A DNA stretch of 18,039 nucleotides. It comes from an uncultured Oscillospiraceae bacterium (GTDB taxonomy: Bacteria; Bacillota; Clostridia; Oscillospirales; Acutalibacteraceae). The stretch lies in the NCBI GenBank assembly GCA_900544375.1, contig UQUZ01000052.1, positions 1 to 18,039 of the forward strand. The letters are read 5' to 3'. Below the pieces are notes generated by a model. The model was not told the origin of the DNA and did not search any database. It saw only the letters and a list, made by a program, of their open reading frames with translations. The translations under genes and the position numbers were made by a program. Positions 12,698-18,039 of this stretch are shown here, one piece after another. The first letter of the stretch is position 1; every line of letters begins with the position of its first letter.

Positions 12698-13474
12698 TTA
12701 GGAAACCTTCATACGAAGGCGGAGCTTATCGCTGATCATAGCGATAAATTCACTGTTTGTAGGCTTGCCACGCGAGTTCTGAATGGTATAGCCAAAGTAA
12801 GAGCTCAGCACATCCACATCGCCGCGATCCCATGCCACCTCAATGGCATGGCGAATTGCACGTTCCACGCGGGAAGGAGTGGTTTTAAAGGTTTTGGCAA
12901 CAGTAGGATAGAGCAGCTTAGTAACAGAATTCATCATTTCACTGTCGTTAATCGAAAGGATGATCGCCTCTCGCAGGTATTGATAGCCCTTGATATGCGC
13001 AGGCACGCCAATTTGGTGCATAATTTCTGATACCACAACTTCCAAGTTTCCCTGCACATCGCTTGAAACCTTGCGTATGTTCTCCTGACCGGCTGTGTTC
13101 CAGCCGGTCAGCTGGGAAATCCGTTCTGCCAAGATGTCAAGATCAAAGGGTTTAAGAAAATAGTAATCTGCTCCGGCTGCCAAAACTTCCTGCTCAAACC
13201 GAGCATTATCCACACTCGACGTTAGCATAATGAGCGGGCGTTTACTTAGCTTGAGCTCTGGCAACGCTTTCATCACGCCGAGTGCATCCACGTGAGGCAT
13301 AAACATATCCATCAGCAGCACGTCCGGCGTGTGAATCGGCAGCCGTGAAATGACTTCTGAGCCATCCTTCGGCACAAGCGTTACCTCATAGCCATAGGAA
13401 CGCAGCACATTAGCGCAGGTCTGTCCATATTCGCTTCCTTCTTCTGCGAGCATTACTTTCATTGGTTTTTCCAT
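12698..13474 (-). CDS. spo0A: Sporulation transcription factor Spo0A
   Basis: A 258-residue response regulator that commits the cell to sporulation. The receiver (about 1-125) has phosphoacceptor Asp56 in LLMDMFMPHVDAL, Thr85 in IMLTS and Lys108 in FLKPFD. The effector domain (about 146-258) has the Spo0A-specific motifs EIMHQIGVPAHIKGYQYLRE, the recognition helix segment TPSRVERAIRHAIEVAWDRG, and KPTNSEFIAMISDKLRLR. The acidic pocket reads Ala-Glu-Glu at 10-12, where most receivers have Asp-Asp or Glu-Asp. ATG 13474 has GGAAGG ten bases upstream. It follows spoIVB, the order conserved in spore formers, but has its own promoter. I saw no perfect 0A box (TGTCGAA) upstream. Confidence 0.97.
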   Translation of the reverse strand: MEKPMKVMLAEEGSEYGQTCANVLRSYGYEVTLVPKDGSEVISRLPIHTPDVLLMDMFMPHVDALGVMKALPELKLSKRPLIMLTSSVDNARFEQEVLAAGADYYFLKPFDLDILAERISQLTGWNTAGQENIRKVSSDVQGNLEVVVSEIMHQIGVPAHIKGYQYLREAIILSINDSEMMNSVTKLLYPTVAKTFKTTPSRVERAIRHAIEVAWDRGDVDVLSSYFGYTIQNSRGKPTNSEFIAMISDKLRLRMKVS

Positions 13475-13506
13475 GTTTTATCTACCTTCCTTTCAACTTC
13501 TACCAT

Positions 13507-13535
13507 ATATTAACAAGTTTGTATTCCAAAGTCAA
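13507..13535 (-). promoter_or_regulatory. Sigma-A promoter of spo0A
   Basis: On the minus strand TTGACT (13530-13535), 17 bp, TAATAT (13507-13512), starting about 25 nt before the spo0A start codon. A clear sigma-H promoter was not found. Confidence 0.65.
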
Positions 13536-13561
13536 GAGAAAACGCAAAAATAATTGGTAAA

Positions 13562-13595
13562 ACATGGAAAACACTTATTGCCCGCATGTTTTGCG
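13562..13595 (-). terminator. Weak hairpin between spoIVB and spo0A
   Basis: AAAACATG (13561-13568) and CATGTTTT (13587-13594) are complementary across 18 bases, followed on the minus strand by ACCAATTATTTTT. It could partly terminate spoIVB transcription. The stem is AT-rich, so this is weak. Confidence 0.25.
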
Positions 13596-13607
13596 GTTTT
13601 AAAGGAG

Positions 13608-14855
13608 TTAGGAAGCCTGCTTTTCCTGCGTAGCCGCAACGTTTTCTGCGGTATGCAGCATGCTTTCCGCAAAAATGCCATAGCCTTGCAGCGGATTGTT
13701 GACAAACACATGTGTGACTGCGCCGACGAGCATCCCATTCTGGATAATTGGGCTGCCGCTCATCCCTTGCACGATACCGCCTGTTTTTTCGATCAGCGCT
13801 GAATCGGTCACTTCTACAATCATATTCTTAACCTGTGTGTCAGGCCCGGAATAAATTTTTGTAATTTCGACATCATAATACTGAGGCGCCTTTCCATCGA
13901 CAGTGGAGATGATTTGCGCCGGGCCGGTTTTCACCTCCTGACGCAGCGCAACTGGAATTGCCTTCCCGGAGGGAGCATTTCCCGCATTCATCACACCATA
14001 CACGCCCGTGTTGCCATTGACCGCAAGCGATCCCATCACGCGGTTGCCAAACACGCCGCATAATTCGCCGGCCGCGCCTTTTGTGCCTTTATAGCAGCCG
14101 TTAATATGCGCATCCACGATGTCACCCGCGAGCAAAGGCATTTCTTCCCCTGTATCCACATCGCAAATAGCGTGCCCAAGCCCGGCGAACACCCTACTTT
14201 CCGGCTCATAAAAGGTGAGTGTGCCAACGCCGGCAGAGCTGTCCCGAATCCAAAGCCCGGCGCGAAACTTGCCATCCGAAATGGAACAAGCCGGTTGGAA
14301 CGTCACGTCTAATTCCTGTGCCCCCCGGCGGATGTGCAATTTGAGCGCATGGCCTGCGCAGCCTTTGAAAATCCGGGAAACATCTTCATTCCGGCTAACA
14401 GGCTGGCCGTCCATCGATACGATCACATCGCCTTCCTTCAACCCGGCCTCTTTTGCCGGATTAACACTGCCCTCTTTGGTTTCCACGGAATCCATTCCAA
14501 CAATCACAACGCCGTTGGTGTAAAGCCGCAGGCCAAATGGCGTCCCACCCGGAATCACGTAGCTGCGCTGCGTTACCGTAACATGAGAATTCTTGACGGG
14601 AAAGAGATTCAGCAGCTTTACCTCAACATCATAGCCCTGCTCCTGAGTGGCCACATTGTTGCTCTGCAAATGCAGCTGTGCTTGGGAGGCCTCATCCTCC
14701 GCTCTGGCAACGCATAATTCCCCAACCCATGGTGAACGATCCTGCGCGACATATAATTCATCCGGCACTGTGCGCTCAGCAAAGCCAAGCATACCAAAAA
14801 TCACTGCCGCACAGACAAAGCCCAGAAGGGTCAATGCTTTGAAAAATTTTCGCAT
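13608..14855 (-). CDS. spoIVB: SpoIVB signalling serine peptidase
   Basis: A 415-residue forespore-made protease, secreted into the intermembrane space. There it cleaves SpoIVFA (and SpoIIQ) and releases pro-sigma-K processing in the mother cell. An N-terminal signal/anchor helix spans about 7-26. A PDZ domain (about 100-185, with AGLKEGDVIVSMDGQPVS) follows. The S55 peptidase domain contains His228 in FAGLGHAICDVDTG, Asp351 in EVTDSALIEKTGG, and the nucleophile Ser366 in GIVQGMSGSPIIQNGMLVGA. The C-terminus THVFVNNPLQGYGIF is characteristic. ATG 14855 has GGAGGTGGATA directly upstream. It precedes spo0A as in Bacillus and clostridia, but recN, the usual upstream neighbour, is absent. Confidence 0.97.
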   Translation of the reverse strand: MRKFFKALTLLGFVCAAVIFGMLGFAERTVPDELYVAQDRSPWVGELCVARAEDEASQAQLHLQSNNVATQEQGYDVEVKLLNLFPVKNSHVTVTQRSYVIPGGTPFGLRLYTNGVVIVGMDSVETKEGSVNPAKEAGLKEGDVIVSMDGQPVSRNEDVSRIFKGCAGHALKLHIRRGAQELDVTFQPACSISDGKFRAGLWIRDSSAGVGTLTFYEPESRVFAGLGHAICDVDTGEEMPLLAGDIVDAHINGCYKGTKGAAGELCGVFGNRVMGSLAVNGNTGVYGVMNAGNAPSGKAIPVALRQEVKTGPAQIISTVDGKAPQYYDVEITKIYSGPDTQVKNMIVEVTDSALIEKTGGIVQGMSGSPIIQNGMLVGAVTHVFVNNPLQGYGIFAESMLHTAENVAATQEKQAS

Positions 14856-15227
14856 TATCCACCTCCATAGCGCGGCAAAATTGAAACTGCCGCCCTATTA
14901 ATTTGCCTTGTTTGCCACCGTTTATTTGCGGTAATTTGATGACTTTTCGGACGGAATTGGGGTGGAAAATAGGAAAAGCGCTGTGCAGGCAACATCGCTG
15001 CTTGACCGGCGAAAAAATGGATCGAAATCGATCTCATAACGCCTTATCAGAATCATAATTTTGAAAATTACTACGTATTTCTGAATTAAATTATCGAGTT
15101 TTCGAATTTGTTGAAATTTTCCCATTATTGACACGCTCAACATGTCAAATTCAGTTGAATTATACCATATACTTGTTCCATTGGCAAGTTATAAATGTCA
15201 AAAGAAAATGAATGGAGTGAGTATGTC
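14856..15227. other. 372-bp intergenic region between spoIVB and an XRE regulator
   Basis: This divergent control region holds no gene I can support. It becomes AT-rich toward the plus-strand XRE gene. Contents are a short palindrome GATCG-AAAT-CGATC (15021-15034) and TTGACA-N9-TGTCAA (15128-15148). The latter may be a promoter element, an operator, or both. Confidence 0.5.
15128..15148 (+). promoter_or_regulatory. Inverted repeat TTGACA-N9-TGTCAA upstream of an XRE gene
   Basis: Perfect 6-bp arms (15128-15133, 15143-15148) lie 80 bases before the start codon at 15228. The first arm equals a consensus -35 box, but no convincing -10 stands 17 bp after it. GACA-N9-TGTC recurs at 15511-15527 before the next XRE gene, which suggests a shared operator. 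Confidence 0.35.
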
Positions 15228-15491
15228 ATGTTTAAAAACAAGCATATCGATGGAAAATGTAATCGTTGTGGGGAACAGATTGCGAAACTTCGAAAGCAAT
15301 TACCCGACAAAACTTCACAGAGAATTCTGGCCGACCGGATGCAAGAAAAAGGAATTGACATGGATAAGAACGCGATTCAACGAATTGAGCATGGAGACCG
15401 CTTTGTTACAGATATTGAACTAGCGGCTTTTGCGGATTTTTTTGGCGTTTCTTCAGATGTGCTGCTCGGTAAAAAAGAAGCAGATCAATAG
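15228..15491 (+). CDS. Small XRE-family transcriptional regulator
   Basis: An 87-residue single-domain HTH_3 protein with CGEQIAKLRKQL, SQRILADRMQEKGIDMDKN, AIQRIEHGDRFVTDIEL and FADFFGVSSDVLLG. ATG 15228 (MFKNKH) follows GGAG by ten bases. The N-terminus has Cys-x-x-Cys (KCNRCG). The long linker between helices (MQEKGIDMDKNAIQRIE) is shared with the paralogues at 9422 and 15600. The next gene starts 108 bases downstream in the same direction. Its targets are unknown. Confidence 0.85.
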   Translation: MFKNKHIDGKCNRCGEQIAKLRKQLPDKTSQRILADRMQEKGIDMDKNAIQRIEHGDRFVTDIELAAFADFFGVSSDVLLGKKEADQ

Positions 15492-15510
15492 AAATGCTTT
15501 CGTTAAAATC

Positions 15511-15527
15511 GACATATGAAAAGTGTC
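15511..15527 (+). promoter_or_regulatory. GACA-N9-TGTC repeat upstream of the second XRE gene
   Basis: GACA (15511-15514) and TGTC (15524-15527) have the same spacing as the longer repeat at 15128-15148. The short arms could be chance. Confidence 0.25.
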
Positions 15528-15599
15528 ACTAAACACCTATTTATATAATATACTTATGCTATCTCTTATAATATTGTGAAAAAATGAGGTGTTTCAGCT

Positions 15600-15863
15600 A
15601 TGACGCAGGAAAAGTCACCTATGGAAAGCCGTAATCTCTGCGGTAAAAACGTTGCGAAATTCAGAAATTTGCTCGCGGGTTCACCCTCACAGGAAAAGCT
15701 GGCCGCCAAAATGCAGCTGGAAGGGCTTAACATTAATAAAAACGCCATACAGCGCATTGAATGCGGCAAGCGGATGGTCAAAGACATTGAGCTGGATGTT
15801 TTCGCAAAGATCTTTCACGTCAGCGTTGATGAATTGATGTATGGCCCAAAAGAAGACAGATAA
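15600..15863 (+). CDS. Small XRE-family transcriptional regulator (paralogue)
   Basis: An 87-residue single-domain HTH_3 protein with LCGKNVAKFRNLLAG, SQEKLAAKMQLEGLNINKN, AIQRIECGKRMVKDIELD and FAKIFHVSVDELMYG. It aligns with its neighbour at 15228 almost end to end (CGxxxAKxR, KNAIQRIExGxRxVxDIEL), so the two are tandem duplicates that have diverged. ATG 15600 follows GAGGTG by eight bases. AAACACCT (15531-15538) could pair with AGGTGTTT (15587-15594) and hide that site. A perfect palindromic terminator follows. Confidence 0.87.
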   Translation: MTQEKSPMESRNLCGKNVAKFRNLLAGSPSQEKLAAKMQLEGLNINKNAIQRIECGKRMVKDIELDVFAKIFHVSVDELMYGPKEDR

Positions 15864-15867
15864 TAGC

Positions 15868-15893
15868 AGGCCTGGCAGCATGCTGCCAGGCCT
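15868..15893. terminator. Terminator between the XRE pair and the ABC operon
   Basis: A 26-bp perfect palindrome (AGGCCTGGCAGCA and its complement) follows the plus-strand stop by four bases and is followed by ATCTTGTTATT. The ABC permease converges on it from the other side, so it probably serves both strands. Its U tract is weak on the minus strand. Confidence 0.7.
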
Positions 15894-15920
15894 ATCTTGT
15901 TATTACATAAAAGGCGTGTG

Positions 15921-16646
15921 TTATTTCAATACCGCTTTTCGTTGCAAGACCGCGGCGCATAACCCACAAGCCACGCAGCAGATAAGCAGGAACAGCATGC
16001 CAAAAGCTGGATTCGGCCCGTTTTGCAGCCCGAATACCGCTTTCAGCGCCTCCGACAGAGCTTGGGAAATCCGCCCCTGAAACAGCTCAGTATCTATGAG
16101 CGGCAGCACCAAGACAAGCAGAACCGGCACACTGACCGACACCAGCACCTTGCGCTTGGAGTCCATCCGATAATACAGCGTAGTGATCAGGTAGCCCAAC
16201 AATAAGGCGAATAGATACAGGCAAAACAGCCAGCCAATTTGGAGCAGAAAGCCGGTGAAGCCGGTTTCCATCGCTCTGCCATAGATCAGGCCAAGGATTC
16301 CCTCGTAGGAGAAAAGGGTGGAGAACAAGGCAGTCATCAGAGAATCCACAACCGCCATTAGAAGTGCAACCGGCAAAAACGCAATGCAAGTTGCGGAAAA
16401 CTGCGTTTTCCTAGATACGCCGTTTTGTAGGAAGAAACAGAAATCCTCCTTAAAAGCGTTCAGCCCGCAGACGAATAAAAAAATCACACTAGCTCCATTG
16501 ACGGAGCTGACTTTCCCCTCCCCTGCCACTTGAACCTCCATCAGTGTACATACCAAAAGAGAAACCAGCAAAATAATCCCATAAAAAATAAGAAGTGGGT
16601 TGCGATAGCTATGAAGCAAATACCGCACCGCCGCTTTTCGTTTCAT
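15921..16646 (-). CDS. ABC-2 type transporter permease
   Basis: A 241-residue membrane protein with six hydrophobic segments: about residues 17-37, 50-62, 86-108, 132-155, 166-188 and 213-235. They are separated by short basic loops (NGVSRKTQF, YRMDSKRK). This is the form of the permease half of small ABC-2 exporters. ATG 16646 has AAAGGAGGG eight bases upstream, and the gene follows its ATPase by 15 bases. No residue tells the substrate. With a YtrA-type regulator upstream, a role in response to cell-wall-active compounds is a reasonable inference. Confidence 0.82.
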   Translation of the reverse strand: MKRKAAVRYLLHSYRNPLLIFYGIILLVSLLVCTLMEVQVAGEGKVSSVNGASVIFLFVCGLNAFKEDFCFFLQNGVSRKTQFSATCIAFLPVALLMAVVDSLMTALFSTLFSYEGILGLIYGRAMETGFTGFLLQIGWLFCLYLFALLLGYLITTLYYRMDSKRKVLVSVSVPVLLVLVLPLIDTELFQGRISQALSEALKAVFGLQNGPNPAFGMLFLLICCVACGLCAAVLQRKAVLK

Positions 16647-16661
16647 CTATAAAACCCTCCT

Positions 16662-17510
16662 TTATGCGTTCGTGAGCTGGATAAACAGCTTTTGAAGATC
16701 GAGCCGCGTGATTTCCAACCCATGCGGAAGCTGATCTGGCCTGACACCCAAAAAATAGGCTGTTTTTAGCCCGCCGAGCGTATCGCAGCCGATTGGATGC
16801 CGGCCCTGGAGAAATTGATCCACTACTGCCGCCGCTCCTGTTACGGTATAGCCGGATTCCAAAAGCGTTTCCACTGGCTCGTCACGCAGAATTTCACCCC
16901 GCTTGATGATGACAATGTGCTCAATCACATGGGCGATCTCCTCAATGAGATGTGTGGCAATAAGAATCGTTTTCGGCTTTTCTCCGTAGGATTCCAACAG
17001 CAACTTATAAAATAACTCCCTGTGGTTTGCATCGAGCCCCAGAACCGGCTCGTCAAAGAGCAGATAAGGCACATCGAGCGAGAGCGCAAGGATGATTTTA
17101 AAAATCGATTTGTATCCAGTGGAAAGGGTGACGGCCTTCTTCCGAGTATCCAACCCGAACTGCTGTGCAAGCGCAAGGGCCTTCTCCTCCTGAAAGCTCG
17201 GATAGAAGGCTTTGCTCCAGCGGAATGCATCCCTCACCCGCATCGTCTCCGGATAGAGATTTTCTTCGCTCATCAGATAGAGCTTCGCCTGTGCCCCGTC
17301 GTTTTCCCGGGCTGGAAGCCCATCAACTGTCACCTCACCTTGATCCGGAAAAATCCGATTAGCGATGATTTTCAGCAACGTTGATTTCCCCGCCCCGTTG
17401 CGGCCAAGCAGGCCGTAAATCCGGTTTTCCCCAAAGGATACGGTAACGTCGCGCAGGGCGGTCACCTCACCGTAGGCCTTTGTCACACTTTTTACTTCGA
17501 TTGCCTGCAT
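16662..17510 (-). CDS. ABC transporter ATP-binding protein
   Basis: A 282-residue ATPase that powers the permease encoded next. Walker A is GRNGAGKST (36-44), Walker B is YLLFDEP (149-155) with catalytic Glu154, the D-loop is LGLD, and the switch His is His187 in ATH. The signature motif is LSTGYKS rather than LSGGQ. The Q-loop position reads YLMSEENLYP, as in other GntR-linked (YtrB-like) ATPases. A C-terminal extension of about 80 residues follows the core. ATG 17510 has AAGAGGG eight bases upstream and overlaps the end of the regulator gene by 19 bases, so the two are coupled. Confidence 0.92.
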   Translation of the reverse strand: MQAIEVKSVTKAYGEVTALRDVTVSFGENRIYGLLGRNGAGKSTLLKIIANRIFPDQGEVTVDGLPARENDGAQAKLYLMSEENLYPETMRVRDAFRWSKAFYPSFQEEKALALAQQFGLDTRKKAVTLSTGYKSIFKIILALSLDVPYLLFDEPVLGLDANHRELFYKLLLESYGEKPKTILIATHLIEEIAHVIEHIVIIKRGEILRDEPVETLLESGYTVTGAAAVVDQFLQGRHPIGCDTLGGLKTAYFLGVRPDQLPHGLEITRLDLQKLFIQLTNA

Positions 17511-17875
17511 TCTATAAACCCTCTTTCTATCATTGAACTGGTTTCATCCCGGCTAATTCCCAGCCGGACTGCCTCTTGAGCCAGCGGCAGCGCATGGGCG
17601 CGGTAAAATTGCTCCCGGCGCTTTTCCCGCAGTTGCTGGATCGCTCCTGTGCTCACAAACATCCCAACGCCGCGCCTTTTATGCAGAATGCCCGCTTCAA
17701 CAAGCTGATTCACTCCCTTGAGCGCCGTTGCAGGGTTAATCTGATAACGCACGGATATTTCCGTAGTGGAGGGAACCTGCTCTCCCTCCGGGAAGGCGCC
17801 GGTGAGGATCGCATCCTCCAGCATCTCGGCGATCTGCAAAAAGATCGGCCGGTCTTCCTGAAATCCACCTGGCAT
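17492..17875 (-). CDS. GntR-family regulator, YtrA subfamily
   Basis: A 127-residue regulator with a winged helix at about 8-76: PIFLQIAEMLEDAILTGAF, then EGEQVPSTTEISVRYQINPA, then KGVNQLVEAGILHKRRGVG. A short helical tail without a ligand-binding domain follows, which is the YtrA architecture. Such proteins usually repress their own operon, encoding an ABC transporter. It is first of the operon and overlaps the ATPase. A palindrome (17897-17928) lies between its promoter and start codon. The inducing signal is unknown; cell-wall antibiotics induce ytr in Bacillus. Confidence 0.92.
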   Translation of the reverse strand: MPGGFQEDRPIFLQIAEMLEDAILTGAFPEGEQVPSTTEISVRYQINPATALKGVNQLVEAGILHKRRGVGMFVSTGAIQQLREKRREQFYRAHALPLAQEAVRLGISRDETSSMIERGFIECRQSK

Positions 17876-17896
17876 ACACCCACTTCCCTTTCTTAT

Positions 17897-17928
17897 GATT
17901 AGTTAACTACTCAACTAATTAACTAATC
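17897..17928 (-). promoter_or_regulatory. Probable GntR operator
   Basis: GATTAGTTAA (17897-17906) and TTAACTAATC (17919-17928) are perfect 10-bp inverted arms, 12 bp apart. They lie right after the -10 box and 22 bases before the start codon. A bound dimer would block initiation. Confidence 0.6.
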
Positions 17929-17930
17929 AC

Positions 17931-17959
17931 ATAATAAACAAGATTGATCAGATTGTCAA
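17931..17959 (-). promoter_or_regulatory. Sigma-A promoter of the GntR-ABC operon
   Basis: On the minus strand TTGACA (17954-17959), 17 bp, TATTAT (17931-17936): a perfect -35 and a near-perfect -10. Confidence 0.75.
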
Positions 17960-17987
17960 GAAAAATTTAAAAATTGATGCATCATGA

Positions 17988-18030
17988 AAGGGGCTGTTGC
18001 AAAATGCTTTGCATTTTGCAACAGCCCCTT
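17988..18030. terminator. 20-bp perfect hairpin at the window end
   Basis: AAGGGGCTGTTGCAAAATGC is followed by TTT and its exact complement. It is most likely a terminator for a gene beyond the window. T tracts are weak on both sides, so a dispersed repeat or the end of an insertion sequence is also possible. Confidence 0.55.
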
Positions 18031-18039
18031 CTTATCTTC

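Noticed and set aside
13475..13607. 0A boxes (TGTCGAA) or a sigma-H promoter before spo0A
   Set aside because: No good match was found by eye; only the sigma-A promoter is convincing.
15021..15034. GATCG-AAAT-CGATC palindrome as an operator or terminator
   Set aside because: Arms are only 5 bp, with no T tract and no position relative to a promoter that would support a role.
14856..15227. A hidden small gene in the 372-bp spacer
   Set aside because: The short open frames present lack ribosome binding sites and recognisable features.

Overview
The window suggests a chromosomal segment of an endospore-forming, low-to-moderate GC Firmicute, most likely a clostridium of the Oscillospiraceae/Ruminococcaceae kind. 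The reasons are the sporulation genes (sigG, yabP, yabQ, spoIVB, spo0A), strong AAGGAGG-type ribosome binding sites, T-tailed hairpin terminators and a MATE pump of clostridial type. Placement below class is inference. No rRNA, tRNA, CRISPR array or intact mobile element was seen.

Layout. 1-1281 (-) is a MATE efflux pump cut by the window edge. It has a sigma-A promoter and a long structured leader, and the promoter lies in the tail of a vestigial IS3-type transposase. 1701-3341 (-) is the block yabP-yabQ-divIC-yabR, which joins spore formation, division and an S1 RNA-binding protein. sigG (3598-4371) diverges from it behind an excellent sigma-F promoter match. A promoter built into the sigG stop codon then drives an erm-type 23S rRNA methyltransferase (4556-5383). 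Between them lies a 150-nt leader with an 8-codon leader peptide (MAICIRIR) and a long hairpin that hides the erm ribosome binding site. This is the most interesting element of the window: an apparently complete macrolide-inducible attenuator in which the peptide carries the Arg-X-Arg arrest signature. Next come citrate synthase, a discoidin plus GH18 glycosidase and a SAM methyltransferase.

9422-9996 holds a small XRE regulator facing a frameshifted XRE relic. The minus strand then carries hisH-hisF, a ZIP metal transporter, spo0A and spoIVB, each unit with its own visible promoter or terminator. Two further small XRE regulators (15228-15863, +) are paralogues of the one at 9422. The window ends with a GntR(YtrA-type)-ATPase-permease ABC operon on the minus strand, with a promoter and an overlapping palindromic operator.

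How the parts connect: Spo0A starts sporulation, sigma-F switches on sigG in the forespore, and SpoIVB signals from forespore to mother cell. YabP/YabQ act in spore envelope assembly. The MATE pump, the Erm enzyme and the YtrA-type ABC system are three separate drug- or envelope-stress functions, each with its own visible regulatory apparatus.
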